Of a stretch of DNA of 64,000 nt, positions 1 to 15,915 are shown piece after piece. The position numbers and the translations under genes were made by a program. Every line of letters begins with the position of its first letter. The first letter of the stretch is position 1. The notes below the pieces were generated by a model, which saw only the letters and a program-made list of their open reading frames with translations, was not told where the DNA came from and did no database searches. The stretch is from Bryum argenteum (Eukaryota > Streptophyta > Bryopsida > Bryales > Bryaceae). The stretch covers positions 3,049,601 through 3,113,600 of the forward strand of contig CM073322.1 in NCBI GenBank assembly GCA_037043015.1, in the 5' to 3' direction.

Positions 1-382
1 TCAATTCATTCTTGAATTAGTCATTGAAGAGCTTTGTTTTATGTCATTTGAAAAAAGCATGTACTACCAAGAATCTCATTTAGAGGTAGTAAACAAAACA
101 AAGAGAATAAATCCTAAGCCAACGCTCAATAGCCTGTTTTGTCTGTCAATTGAAATATTGATACAGGAGTAGAAACAAAGAAAAGCAAGTTGGAAGCAGT
201 CAATACGAAGACAGTGCTAAATAAGTAAATAAAAAGCCCTATACAATCCTTCGAATAACCAAGCAGGGGAGCTCATGGTCTTCAATTGACCAATTTAAAT
301 CGAAATAGGACCAAAATTCATATCACCAATTGCATGTGCTACTCCAGAAATAGTACAAAAAGAAAACTAAACCTCAAGTGAC
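1..382. other. 3' flank of the TrpRS gene, nothing else seen
   Basis: AT-rich sequence downstream of the stop codon of the minus-strand TrpRS gene. It should contain the 3' UTR and polyadenylation region of that gene. I see no other gene or repeat in it. Confidence 0.5.
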
Positions 383-4538
<4,156 letters not shown>

Positions 4539-5364
4539 CCTTCTATCCGCGGTCATAGAGTCCCCTTTGACCTATATTCGTGCCCTGAGGTGTTCAGTAT
4601 CTTCCTAATTGTATGAAGTTTTAAAAGGCGCCATAATGGATGTGTTCTTTTTTCTCCAAAATTGATTAGGTCAGTTTATGGTTCGATTTAAGGTATTATC
4701 CACATGGTATTGAATATACAGAAAATCAATATTATTGAATTAGGAAGATAAATAGAAGTGAATAATAGTGGAATCATAATTAAATAAAATATATTATTAA
4801 TATTCAAATTTTGTAAGTCTACACATCTAAAATTGTATACAACTTCCACTTGAAGGAATTGCACTATGCTAAATGAATCTTTATGGCTTCTGCCATTTGC
4901 AGATGTGCTTGAGAAATACTTCATATCCACGAGTAAAACTCAAATTTGGAATACTATAACTCATCCATCTATAACACACATCTCTTCACGTGCTATCTAA
5001 TGAGAAAACGGAAATGTAGGGCACGATGAATCATTAAGTTTATTTTGTATAACGGGCACAAGTACTACTTTGATAAAGCCTACAAGCAGTGATACTTGTT
5101 TGGTTACCATACGAGTAAAACATTAAACCGATTGAAGATTGAAAGGTGAATGGCAGTCTCGCAATGAGCATGTCTGAATTATGAATAAATTTGACTTTAC
5201 AACACTCAAGAATTTTTGAATTGACTTTTCCATGGCAGTCTTAAGTAATGCTCAAAACCAAGTGGTCAAGCGCTTCCAAATGACCACTTTTAGGGAACCA
5301 TTCTTTGAGCACATTCGAAGTGACAGAGCGCAATGACCGGTGGGTTGTTGTTTAAGGCCATCCA
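4539..5364. other. Intergenic, upstream of TrpRS
   Basis: AT-rich sequence 5' of the minus-strand TrpRS gene. Its promoter and 5' UTR should lie here. I see no clear TATA element or other feature that I can defend. Confidence 0.4.
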
Positions 5365-5480
5365 GGCAAGCCCATTCCTCCACACCCTGCTCCTACTTCC
5401 TGCATAAGTAATAATGTGATTTGAAATCCAGTCTAATTTATCATTTCCGATACCTGTGTAGGAAATCAGAAATGCTAACC
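5365..5480 (-). pseudogene. Relic copy of TrpRS exon 15 and flanking intron
   Basis: On the minus strand, 5378-5408 reads TGCAG followed by GAAGTAGGAGCAGGGTGTGG, nearly the same as the acceptor and start of TrpRS exon 15 (near 743). The intron sequence beyond it (to about 5480) also resembles that at 745-800, with many changes. No other TrpRS exon is recognisable nearby. It looks like an old partial duplication lying about 0.9 kb upstream of the intact gene. Confidence 0.55.
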
Positions 5481-5652
5481 ATGACAACCATGACCTTAGA
5501 GTGAGAAATTTTGCTGATAGAGACGACACCAACTCTTGCAGGTTATATAAACCTGTAAACATAGTCGATAAGAACCTGCTGATATCATCACTGTAGGTAA
5601 CAAACCTTCCGTGACTGATGAGAGGCCATTCTGCATGAATGGGGCTCTATCG

Positions 5653-6953
5653 ATACTCTAGGCATCACAATTACAATGAATTAATTTCTAAGAATCTATC
5701 AGATGCCATGTCCATATCAATGATGGCATGCAAATATGAAGGCACATATCACGGTTCATATCACGTAATAGTATAATTAATGAGTACATGTAATAATTAT
5801 TAAGATTCTCAACACTCGAAGAAAATACCGCAATAAATTTTTGTGGTGCTACAGTGCCTCATAACTCTTAATAGTCTAATCCCAATAACATTAACTCAAC
5901 TATGCAATCTCTAAGCTTAACTTCATCGCCCTATGGTCTTGTCTACCTTTGAAGTTGCACAAGGTGTTCGTACGCCCTCCAATTATTACCACCAATAATA
6001 CTCATTTCACAACCTCCATTGATCGACCACTCACTTGACATTCAACATCATCTGTTGGAACCTCTAGTTAGAATTGCCATTGTCACTTCCCCAACATACA
6101 ATTTCGTATCTATCAACTCTGAAGGTTGTATTTGATATATGTCGTTGAAATGAAATGGGTACTTGGTTTGGGACACAAGAGAACGGCATCAAAAAACGAG
6201 GTCCACTGCTCTAAGTTCACAAGACGTGCTTCCATCGTAAACTTGAGTTTCATCCTGGCAATGACTTTGGAGAGGAAGACCAAAAACTCCGTCTTCGCTC
6301 CCATAAGAATCTTCAGAATCACTTCCATCACCACTCCCAAATCTCGGCTGTTAGGAAGATCCATCACCTTGGTTCCCAACAGAGCAGATTTGTGCTCTAC
6401 CCGAATCTCGTTAACAAGCTCCTTCATGAGTGACAGCATGTTGGGAATCATCACACTGTGGGGGTGTTCCGGAGTTGCAAAATCGAAAAGACACACATAC
6501 TTCATAAGTTTAGAACATCACTACTCAATTTGGAAGAGTTTGCAACGTTTTCTTCTCAAACTTTTCTCAAAATTAGCAACATTTTGAAACTTGCTTCAAC
6601 AATGTTCTTAAGAAAATAAGCAATGTTATCTAATTACCAAGCAAGGTTATTTACAATCTAGTTGAGAACATTGCTTATTTTCTTGAGAACGTTACTCAAA
6701 AAAGCTCTAAAACATTGCTAAATTTAGCAACGCTTACTCAAAAGAACGTTTGTGGCGTCGCAAACCCCCCTCCTTTCTAGTAGTGCATGCATGCTCCATT
6801 GTTCAGAATGTTTCATTTGATGGTTCACACACTAACTTCCTATACAAATCAATTACAAGTGTGCAACAAGTGGCAAATTACAAGTTAATTCACCAATTTG
6901 AACATTTTTCCATAAATTAAGCTCCATGTTTTTCAAAGTACACTTGGTGTGCA
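5653..6953. repeat. Repeat module E, copy 1
   Basis: Matches 35849-36966 over most of its length, starting at gatactctaggcatcac and ending near gtgtgca. A minus-strand reading frame (6505-6113, 130 codons) contains MDLPNSRDLGVVMEVILKIL. The second copy keeps pieces of the same peptide in a broken frame, so this may be an exon of an old gene. I do not recognise the protein. In copy 2 module A follows directly; here A is separated from E by the insert at 6954-8198. The stretch 6540-6780 has several near-repeats of 'gcaacattg' and 'gagaacgtt'. Confidence 0.6.
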
Positions 6954-7003
6954 GTATGGAATCACACCACGGTGGCTACACTTTCGGCAAACTTAAGCTA
7001 CCC

Positions 7004-7084
7004 AATTTTGTACAAGAGTTTTAGGGTGTAATTTTGTACAAGAGTTCCAGGGTGTCAATTTTGTACAAGACTTCCAGGGTGTCG
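7004..7084. repeat. 27-bp tandem repeat, about 3 units
   Basis: Three diverged copies of a unit like AATTTTGTACAAGAGTTCC followed by AGGGTGTC. It lies near the left end of the 6954-8198 insert and may be its subterminal repeat region. Confidence 0.75.
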
Positions 7085-7546
7085 CTTGAGGTCTACTCTG
7101 TCTTGTAGCGCGCGTTTTAGGGGATCGCGACCGTACCTGATGAGCTCTTGATTGAACTGACATGTTGAGTCAGGATTGACCGGTGATCGTCGGTGGAGTT
7201 TTTGGGGGAACACGTGACTATCGCTTGTGATTGTCCCTCACCTTAGCAGTTTTTTTAACACTGTGCGTCTTCTTTGTTTCTCTCCCGCTACTCGTGTTTT
7301 TGCGCATCGGTGTTGCTTCTTCAGTTTAGAGTGTTGCATTTGTGTAGTTAGGTTTGTTGTTGAGTTTAGAGGTAGGTGGATACGTTTTTGTTGGACAGTG
7401 AGGTAGTATTGATCGATTGACTGTTGCAAAAACTAAGGTGTAGCACGAGAGTCGCGTGCTTTTGGTTGACTGTGAGGTAGTGTGCTTTAAGGTGTGAGGG
7501 TCATCTTAAGTCGTGCGTGGTGTGAGGATTTAGGGAGCTTGAGGGT

Positions 7547-8128
7547 TTGTTAGCAGACCGAAGTTTTGCTAGAGGAACGGCTTTTAACTATGAGTATAGC
7601 GTGAGGTTTGAGTTTAGGGTTTACGTAAGGTTTAGAAGTGATTTGCTACAGGTCTCAATGACAAAAGGCAAGGGTGACGACAAGCCTATAGTCTCGAGAG
7701 CACACTCGGGCAGAAGGTGTAGGCGGTTGGAAGAGGGGGAGGATTACAACGAAGATGACTGCGACATGGAGTTCTTTGACGTCGATGGGGGGCTCCAACG
7801 ACTGCGTAGTGCTCTACATGTATAAACGGAGGAAGACTTCATTAAAGAGTGGCAGCTAGAGAACGAAGGCATCAACCCTCACCGGTTCACAAAGCATGAG
7901 GTCTCTGAAGAATTGGTGACGGCAATTTTCAGGGAGCGATGTGGGAAGAATGGACACGCTCGCAACCGGTGGCAAGACGTTAGGAACAAGGAGATCATGA
8001 AGAGGGTGCGGTTTTTGCACCCCATAGTATACTCCCACGACGAGCGGGCAATGCCGAGCCACGTCAAGGTGCATTTTTGCCAAGGCATTGCGGTCGAGAA
8101 TGCCGAGGGGAAAGGGTCCGTTGATTAG
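7547..8128 (+). pseudogene. Unrecognised charged protein, frame interrupted once
   Basis: A reading frame of about 190 codons, open except for one in-frame TAA at 7823-7825. An internal ATG at 7659 starts MTKGKGDDKPIVSRAHSGRR, followed by an acidic stretch (EEGEDYNEDDCD). After the stop, the same frame continues with FIKEWQLENEGINPHRFTKH and a basic stretch ending near KGSVD. GC content is higher than in the flanks, which supports a coding origin. I recognise no domain. It is the passenger of the insertion at 6954-8198, so it may be a captured host gene fragment or the remnant of an element gene. Confidence 0.45.
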
Positions 8129-8198
8129 GCATCGTTTCGCGAGGAGACAAACAAAACCCCAGCGGAAACAACTTGCGAGGAAGAGAGATAAGTTCATC

Positions 8199-9775
8199 TG
8201 CACATGTTGGTAGCGAGACGAGCACTCCAATTTCTTGAACAATACAAACTCTTCTTGTCAAGATTCTTCCATAACCTGCATGTATAAAGAAGAAGAAGAT
8301 CAATCTGAAATAGAAGAACAATATTTCGGACCTGACTAATCACTTTAAGTAAAAATGTGATGCGGCCTTTAAAAGTGGAATAGAAACAAACTTCTTGGCA
8401 CTAGATACATCACATGGTGTAAATTTGGCGCTCATGAGCCAATGTATATCAAGGTTCAAAAAGGTTTGAGGGGAGGCTCTCATCTTTGTGACATAAAGTC
8501 TAATTGTTCTTGCAAAATCAGCCTTACAAGCAAGAAGGGCCGCTTTTTATCTCACTTACATCTTGCAATGTAGCGCACTCACCTAAATTAATCTCATAGC
8601 TTCTTCACTTTGTAGACCGACGAAAGACTTTGCACTTCTCCTTTTCACGTTCAACCACATACTCCATTTCTGATAGCCAAAGGTGTAGAGTGTTGCTCAA
8701 GCCAAGCGGAGAATTTTGGAGCTCTTCCCACAAAACCAACTTTGCTTCTTTGACTTGCTTCAATACTTACAAGATCAGATTGATCAATAATAATGTGATT
8801 GAAAACATTCACACACTCCACTGGTTGAAGGCTCGCAACAAGTTGGTGAGATAATTATTGTCCTTAGCGTGTCCTCGAGGTGCCTCCCATGGGCTCCATA
8901 TGTCTTGGTTGTGTGTTGAAGTTGCCCTCTACACGCTCCATACAACATAATTTCAATCCCACAAATAGAAAGTTTAGTAGTGGAGTTCTAATCCTTCACA
9001 AACCTAATTCGTAAGACAAGAATTGAAACGTATTGATATAAGAAGTGCCCTTTTGATTGAACAATTGTGATTACCATTTGCCATTACATACTGAAAGTAA
9101 AACATTGCTATTTCACAATGAATCAAACCATAAAGTTGTGAATGGCAAAGTATAGTAAGCCTTTGAACTTGCCATTTTATAGTTTGTTCAACACAACTTG
9201 CCACTTCACAATATAAGAAACTTTGCCATTTGCAATTTCACAGTTTGATTCATTAGTTTGTAAAATGTTGCCTTTTGCCATTAATTTCACAATATGTTTC
9301 ATTTCAATTTTCCATTTCAAAGTTTCACAAAGTGACAAGTTCAAAGTTCACAAAGTGTGAAATGGCAAGTTATGCTTGTCTATTCTAAAATAAAATGATC
9401 AACCATCCCACCTTGGACGATGATCCATGTGAACAACATGTACAAAAAGGAAATTGTATGGAATTGTTTGTGCATTAGCCACTTATTAGGCATAGAAACT
9501 ATACATCACACAAACAATTGGAGCCAGTATAGGAAGAAATTCTTAGCAATAGATATTACTCTACATTGAGGTTTCTGATGGTGTTGCAAAAACTTCACTA
9601 CTCTAGATTGTGCTTTATAAAAAAAGGAAACTGAAATTTCGGAATATGATGCACCATGTGTGGAGCGTGTATATTGACGTCATCTTAAGAGGTGCGAGTT
9701 TGTGGGTGATAAGGGTTGAAAACTTTATCTCAAAATATTTGCGCAATAAGACACTATGTTGTAGGATTTTGTGGT
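8199..9775. repeat. Repeat module A, copy 1
   Basis: One of five long copies (also near 14.47, 32.89, 36.97 and 41.26 kb). On the minus strand all five keep a peptide resembling EAKLALWEGLQSSPL followed by LHLWLSEVEYVVEP (here 8645-8770, with KEAKLVLWEELQNSPLGLSN). Some copies add INLGVCATLQ and KAALLACKADFA. Intron-like AT-rich sequence full of 'gccattt' and 'caaagttt' motifs follows at 9000-9420. I do not recognise the protein. Confidence 0.65.
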
Positions 9776-10146
9776 GCTTAAAATGCAAAAAACAACGTTG
9801 ATTTTTGTTGAGTTCTCACAAGATAGGGTGAATATTTCTAATCACTTTTCAAAAACAACAATGTTTTTGAACGGCCTTTTAGAAATATTGCCCTTTGACT
9901 ACGTCCAAAGGTCAAAAACCATAAAAATGTGTGATATTATGGAAGTTTTGGTGATATTAGAGGAATCATTTGGTATTACAGCGTACATGTGTGATATTGA
10001 TGAGCATGCCATTTTGTAGGCATAAATACCTCTGAAACTTCAAAAATATGCTTGTAAAATGGCACGTTTTAGAATGGGAGCCGCGAGCTGGTAGGGGATT
10101 TGGCAAAATGGCACATGGAATACCGCCATTTTAACAGAATTGAGGT
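9776..10146. repeat. Module B (MITE-like), copy 1, left end truncated
   Basis: Ends in ...CCGCCATTTTAACAGAATTGAGG, the inverse of the module's left end (CCTCAATTCCGTTAAAATGG). The internal sequence includes 'caatgtttttgaacggcc' and runs of 'gatattatgg', as in other copies. The left terminus is missing where it meets module A. Confidence 0.65.
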
Positions 10147-11087
10147 TTCATTGAAATAGTTGTTAACCACGTATTTACCTTGCGAATATTTCTTTACTCA
10201 CGGGAGCAGTAGAAGTGCTAGCGTGGATTTTTCAATTACCCTTTGTCGGGTTGCTGAATGAAATTCTATGGATGGATGATATCTAGTAAGTAGATGAATT
10301 CTTATAGATGGATGCAGCCAATTTGGATTGGGTGACGAGGGTGGCGGCTAAGTTGGCAGCTAGGGTTTGGAGGGGGTTTGGGAGTGAGCTCTCATTCTCT
10401 CTCATGAAGTAAGAGCTGGAGCGAGGGTCTCTGAGGTGTGGGTGTGTTAAATAGCGGAGAAAACTACTGCTTTCGGGAGGGGATATTTGCCTTATGGATC
10501 AGAGAGAGTAGTGCGGAGGGGAGAAGTTATTTGTACCATTATGATTTTCAAAGAAGTATGTCTAGATTTGTGTCTAAATTCGTTGAAATGTAATGCAAAA
10601 CTTTCCACTCTAGTGTATTGGGCAAATGGTGTTAGAAGGTGGTACTGATAAGTAGTATTGTTGAAATACTACCATTGTCGTACAGTCATGGACTCCTACA
10701 AGTTCTGTCCTAGCCAGTTTGGAGTCCAGAGGAGGACCAATTTCAAGTCAAGGTTTGTTGTAATATTTGGGAGAGTTGGGCATCAATGTAACTGAACGGG
10801 TAGGAAGAATACCACTTTACAGTGGAGTGTACGGTTACAAAAGTTGGGGCGAGGGTTTGATGAAGTAGGCGAGGCGATTCTCGGAGGTGAAACACCTCAA
10901 GCACCCTTTCATTGCAATTTGTTGAAATGAAAACCTTCAGTTTTCATTAGAGTATGATCATCTGAATCTCATGAATTGAATAAAAGCATAGTTTTTTTTT
11001 TTAATGTACTCTTGTATCATTTAAGAGCGGATTTCTTTGTTAAAACTTCAAGTCTTGTGTTTAGTAGGTTGCATGAATAGAATCCAT
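10147..11087 (-). repeat. Module D in reverse orientation
   Basis: Reverse complement of the D sequence at 12469-13473. It runs from the 'gttaaccacgta...gcaaggt' end back to the 'ggattctattcatgcaacc' start. Together with the forward D copies downstream it forms a large inverted repeat around a B module. Confidence 0.65.
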
Positions 11088-11798
11088 AAAACCTCAATTC
11101 CGTTAAAATGGCGGTATTCCATGTGTCATTTTGCCAAATCCCCTATGTGCCATTTTGCTCCCATTCTAAAACGTGCCATTTACAAGTTTTTTTTTGAACT
11201 GTAGTTCAAACATATTTATGCCTACAAAATGGCATTTTCTTTAATATCACACAATATTATCACACATAATATATCACACATACTCCATAATATCAAGTGA
11301 TTCTTCTAATATCACCAAAGTTTCTGTAATATTACACATTTTTTATGGTTTTTCACCTTTGGACATAGTCAAAGGGCAATATTTCTAAACAGCCGTTCAA
11401 AAACATTGTTGTTTTTGAAAAGCGGTTAGAAATATTTACCCTATCATGTGAAAACTCGACAAAAACCAATGTTGTTTTTTTCATTTTAACCCCTAAACGA
11501 CCACGGCCATCGATTTGGCTTTTACCGTCAAGGCAAAAAAAATAAATTATAGTCAACTTCAAATGTTACGATCTCACATCTGGTGATGATCCAACGGTTG
11601 AAATTTTTTAGAGAACTACCGATGGTAGTCTACTTCAAGATCTTATAGTTAAAATTATCAAAAAATTCCAAAAATATTGGACGTACCCCATTAGTGCGTA
11701 GTGGTCAGTGTTGGGATTTCAAGCTTCCAAATCATCCTGGCTCTTTAGGGGTTAAGCATCCCAAAAAGCGACATTTTACTGGAATTGACGATGTATGG
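11088..11798. repeat. Module B, copy 2, split by a TTAA-flanked MITE
   Basis: Starts CCTCAATTCCGTTAAAATGG and ends in an inverted form of that sequence. It is split at 11490-11751 by a second MITE. Without that insert it would be about 445 bp, like the other copies. Confidence 0.7.
11490..11751. mobile_element. TTAA-flanked MITE, copy 1 (nested in module B)
   Basis: 262 bp starting CCCCTAAAC and ending CTTTAGGGG, flanked by TTAA at 11486-11489 and 11752-11755. Other B copies (for example near 43840) read ...CATTTTAAGCACCCC without a break at this point, so the empty site with a single TTAA can be seen directly. TTAA duplication with ends starting CCC is the rule for piggyBac-type elements. 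Two relatives occur at 47899 and 55759. Confidence 0.8.
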
Positions 11799-12385
11799 AT
11801 TCTATTTATGTAACACCCTAAACACAAGACTTGAAGTTGTAACAAATAAATTCACTCTTAAATGATACAAGAGTACATTCAAGAAAAATTGTGCCTTTGC
11901 TAAATTAACGAGATTCAAATGATCATACCGTAATGCAAACTGAAGCTTTTCTAAGCAACAAATTGCAATGAATGGGTTTTTGAGGTGTTTCACTTTACAT
12001 ATCATACACTTGAAATCAACGGAGAGTTGGAGATCACTTACAAGAATGTCGAGCAGCTTCTTCGCTCTTTGCTCCGCTCACTATTGTCATAGACTCTCTG
12101 CCACTTGCGCACTTTTTCCATGAAACCGACTTGCCACGAGAATTGATCGCCTACTTCATCAAACCCTTGCTCAAACTTTTATAACTCTACTAGCCACTCT
12201 GAAACTAGTATTCTTCCTCCTCTTTCAATTACCTTATCGACTGATCTCTAACTCTCCGGAAGACTACAACAAGCTTCGACCTTAAATTGATCTTGCCCTA
12301 GACTTCACACTGGCCTCGACAAAACCTCACTGGAATACTACAACAAGCTTCGACCATAAACTAGACTTTAAACTGGCCTCGCAAA
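11799..12385 (+). repeat. Module D, forward, partial
   Basis: Starts 'gatgtatggattctattta' and contains the D landmarks: 'aacacaagacttgaagttg', a 'cttctt...ctccgctcact' segment and 'cctacttcatcaaaccct'. It is more diverged than the copy at 12469 and stops at a B fragment. Confidence 0.6.
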
Positions 12386-12468
12386 ATAACCTAGCAAAAT
12401 GACGCATAGCAGATTTGGCAAAATGACACATGGAATACCGCCATTTTAACGGAATTGAGGTTGTATGG
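12386..12468. repeat. Module B, right-end fragment (copy 3)
   Basis: Only the last ~80 bp of a B module, ending CCGCCATTTTAACGGAATTG then AGG. Confidence 0.6.
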
Positions 12469-13473
12469 ATTCTATTCATGCAACCTACTAAACACAAGAC
12501 TTGAAGTTGTAACAAAGAAATCCGCTCTTAAATGATACAAGAGTACATTCAAGAAAAACTATGCTTTTGTTCAATTTATGAGATTCAAATGATCATACTC
12601 TAATGAAAACTGAAGGTTTTCATTTCAACAAATTGCAATGAAAGGGTTTTTGAGGTGTTTCACTCTACACATCATACACTTGAGATCAAGGATGACCACT
12701 TACACAATTATCGAGTAGCTTCTTCTCTCCGCTCACTGTTGTCACAGACTCTTTCACTTGTGCGCTTACTCCATCAAGCACACTTGCCTCCGAGAATCGC
12801 CTCGCCTACTTCATCAAACCCTCGCCCCAACTTTTGTAACCGTACACTCCACTGTGAAGTGGTATTCTTCCTACCCGTTCAGTTACATTGATGCCCAACT
12901 CTCCCAAATATTACAACAAGCCTTGACTTGAAATTGGTCCTCCAAAATAGCGTGGACAAACTAGGAGTCTTGACTGTACGACAATGGTATCATTTGAACA
13001 ATACCACTTATCAGCACCACCTTCTAACACCATTTGCCCAATACACTAGAGTGGAAAGTTTGCATTACATTCCAACAAATTTAGATAAAAATCGAGACAT
13101 ACTTCACTAAAAACTCCTAATAGTACTGATAACTTCTGGCCCTAGCAGTACTCTCTCTGGTCCCTCTACATAACCTTCTACTCTATTCAACACACGAACA
13201 CCTTCACATACAAACCCTAGCTCCAGCTCCTACTTCGTTAGAGAGAATGAGAGCTCACTTCCAAAGGCCCTCCAAACCCTAGCCGCCACCTTCGTCACCG
13301 AATCTAAACTGCTTACATTCATCCATCTACTGGATTTCATCTATCTATAGGATTTCATTCAGCAACTCGACTAATGGTAATCCAAAAATCCACGCTAGCA
13401 CTTCTACTACTCTCGTAACTAAAAAGATATTCGCAAGGTAACTACGTGGTTAACAATTGCTTCAAATAAACCT
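12469..13473 (+). repeat. Module D, forward, near full length
   Basis: About 1 kb with homologues at 29321, 34373 and 42607 and, inverted, at 10147-11087. On the minus strand an early part reads as protein-like (GFDEVGEAILGG, SERASDKESVTTVSGAKKLL), and this is shared between copies. The later part (13130-13470) resembles a 5' leader region with 'aaaccctag' motifs. No known family recognised. Confidence 0.6.
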
Positions 13474-13845
13474 CAATTTTGTTAAAATGGCGGTATTTCA
13501 TTTGCCATTTTGCCAAATCCCCTATGAGCCATTATGCTCGCATTCTATATCGTGCCATTTTACAAGCATATTTTAAAATTGTAGTTCAAAAGTATTTATG
13601 CCTGAGAAATGGCATGTTCATTAATATCACACATGTACTCCATAATATCAAGAGATTTCTGTAATATCACCAAATTTTATGGTTTTTGACCTTTGAACAT
13701 AGTCAAAAAGGCAATATTTCAAAACCGCCATTCAAGAACATTGTTGTTTTTGAAAGGCGGTAAAAAAATCAACGTTATTCTTTTCATTTTAAGCACCCCA
13801 AAAAACCACATTTTACCGGAATAACGCCATTTTAACGGAATTGAG
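13474..13845. repeat. Module B, copy 4
   Basis: Bounded by CCTCAATTTTGTTAAAATGG and its inverse ...CCATTTTAACGGAATTGAGG. The internal part is shorter than in copies 2, 6 and 8. Confidence 0.7.
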
Positions 13846-14469
13846 GATGTATGGAATCTATTTACGTAACACCCTAAACACAAGACTTGAAGTTGTAACA
13901 AAGATATCCGCTCCTAAATGATACAATAGTACATTGAAGAAAAACTGTGCCTTTGCTCACTTCGGACCTTCACATCCATCTCCCGACATTCACATCCAAT
14001 TCCCGTGATCACAGGAGCCCTTACCGAAACGTATGTAGGTCGAGATTTTCGGTACAGAAAGTTGCAGAGAAGTAGCATTTCAAAAACGAGAAAAAAAAAC
14101 TCAACAAGAAATGAAAATCGGAATCGAAAATGAACCTTGATCCGACATTCACATCCAACTACCATGAGCACATGAGCCATTACCGAGGTGTGTTCAGGTG
14201 GAGAGTTTCGGCACCAAAAGTTGCCGACAAGTAACAATTCGGAAACGAGAAGAAAAAAAATTTCAAAAAGTGCCGAAAGAGTGCGAGCTTACTCTTTCTA
14301 GATCGACGTGTGGGACTCGTCTCTAGTCCGAAGCCTCATGACTTCTCCTCCACGTCGTGTCGTCATTGCCTTCAATTTCAATTGCAAATCTATGCCAACA
14401 AGAATCTAGTGCATTTAAACAATTCTTCCATCGTCCACAACATTCTGACAGCTGTCAAGCAGTGCTCGA
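13846..14469 (+). repeat. Start of module D, then linker P
   Basis: The first ~110 bp repeat the start of D ('tttacgtaacaccctaaacac'). The rest (linker P) matches 32190-32885 and precedes module A in both places. It contains two related segments starting 'gacattcacatccaa'. No coding sequence supported. Confidence 0.55.
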
Positions 14470-15915
14470 AGTAAGGTGACATACAAAAACCCAGAAGCAA
14501 GAAGTGATGCGGTGTTTGAAAATGGAATGAAAACACAACTTACAACAACTGTAGTACTACTTGATCACGGAAGGCTCTTTAGTAGAGCTCTTTGCAGTAC
14601 ATACATCACGTGGTGTGGATTGGGGGCTGATGAGGCTATGTATATCTGGGCTCAAAAAGGTTCGAGGGGAGGCTCCCATCTAGGCTCAAAAAGGTTTGAG
14701 GGGAGGCTCCCATCTTTGTGACATAGAGTCTGATTGTTTTTGCAAAGTCAGCCTTACAAGCAAGAAGGGCTGCTTTTATCTCACTTACTTCTTGCAATGA
14801 AACACACACACCTAAATTAATCTCAAAGCTTTTTGACTTTGTCGACTATAAACTTCTCGTTCTATGGTTCAACCACATACTCCACTTTCCATAGCCAAAT
14901 GTGTAGAGCGTTGCTCAAATCAAGCGGGGAACTTTGGAGCCCATCCCACAAAGCCAACTTTGCTTCCTTTACTGCTTTAGTACTTACAAAATCAAATTGA
15001 TGAATAATAAAACAATTGAGAATATTTTCAAACCTACCGTATGAAGGCTTGCAATAAGTTGGTGAGATGAATTTTGCCCTTGGGGTATGCAGGAGGTGCA
15101 TGCCATGGGCTCCATATGTCTCGATTGTGTGTTGAAGTTGCGTTCCTCACACTCCATACTGAATAATTTCAATTGCACAAATACAAAGTTTAGTAGTGGA
15201 TTTCTAATCCTTCACTAACCTGATTGAGAACAAAAGAATATTAAGATGTAATGATATAAGAAGTACTCATTCCGTTAAACAATTGACATTGCCATTTGCC
15301 ATTACGCACTCAAAGTGAAACATTGCTATTTCACAATGAATCAAACCATAAAATAGTGAATGACAAAATTTAGTAAGACTTTGAACTTGCCATTTTATAG
15401 TTTGTTCAACACAGCTTGGCACTTCACAAAAACAGAAATGTTGCCATTTGCAATTTCATAGTTTGATTCATTAGTTTGTGAAACGTTGCCTTTTGCCATT
15501 TCACAATATATTTCATTTCAATTTTCCATTTCAAAGTTTCACAAACTTTGAAAGTTCAGCAAACTTTAAAGTGGCAAGTTCAAAGTTCACAAAGTGTGAA
15601 ATGGCAAGTTATGCTTGTCTATTCTAAAATGGAATGATCAACCATCGCACCTTGGACAATTAGAGCCAATATAGAAAGAAAATCTTAGAAATGGATTTTA
15701 CTCTACATTGAGGTTTCAGATGGTGATGGTGTTGCAAAAACTACACTGCTCTAGATTGTGCTTTAGAAAAAAGAAAACTAAAATTTTGAAATATGATGCA
15801 CCATGTGTAGAGCGTGTATATTGACGTCAGCTTAAGAGGTGCCAGTTTGTGGGTGAGAAGGGTCGAAAAGTCTACCTCAAGGAATTTGCGCAATAAGACA
15901 CTGAGATGTAGAATT
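14470..15915. repeat. Repeat module A, copy 2
   Basis: Same order of landmarks as copy 1. The minus strand keeps KEAKLALWDGLQSSPLDLSN (around 14862-15000) and IKAALLACKADFAKT (around 14700-14810), interrupted by stops. A 34-bp segment 'ggctcaaaaaggttygaggg' to 'catct' is tandemly doubled near 14650-14720. Confidence 0.65.

Larger units (their letters stand above)
6954..8198. mobile_element. 1.25-kb insertion of unknown family
   Basis: The uninterrupted copy at 36930-36985 reads straight through from ...gtgtgca to catgtcgg..., whereas here 1245 bp intervene. TGCA is present on both sides (6950-6953 and 8199-8202), consistent with a 4-bp target duplication. The ends (GTATGGAATCACACC and ...AGATAAGTTCATC) are not inverted repeats, and I see no poly-A tail. 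The insert carries a threefold 27-bp repeat and a GC-richer reading frame (7547-8128). I cannot assign it to a transposon class. Confidence 0.6.

Noticed and set aside
6126-6587. Plus-strand frame of 153 codons in module E
   Set aside because: Overlaps the minus-strand frame. Copy 2 keeps pieces of both, and neither has a known domain; I favour the minus strand only weakly.
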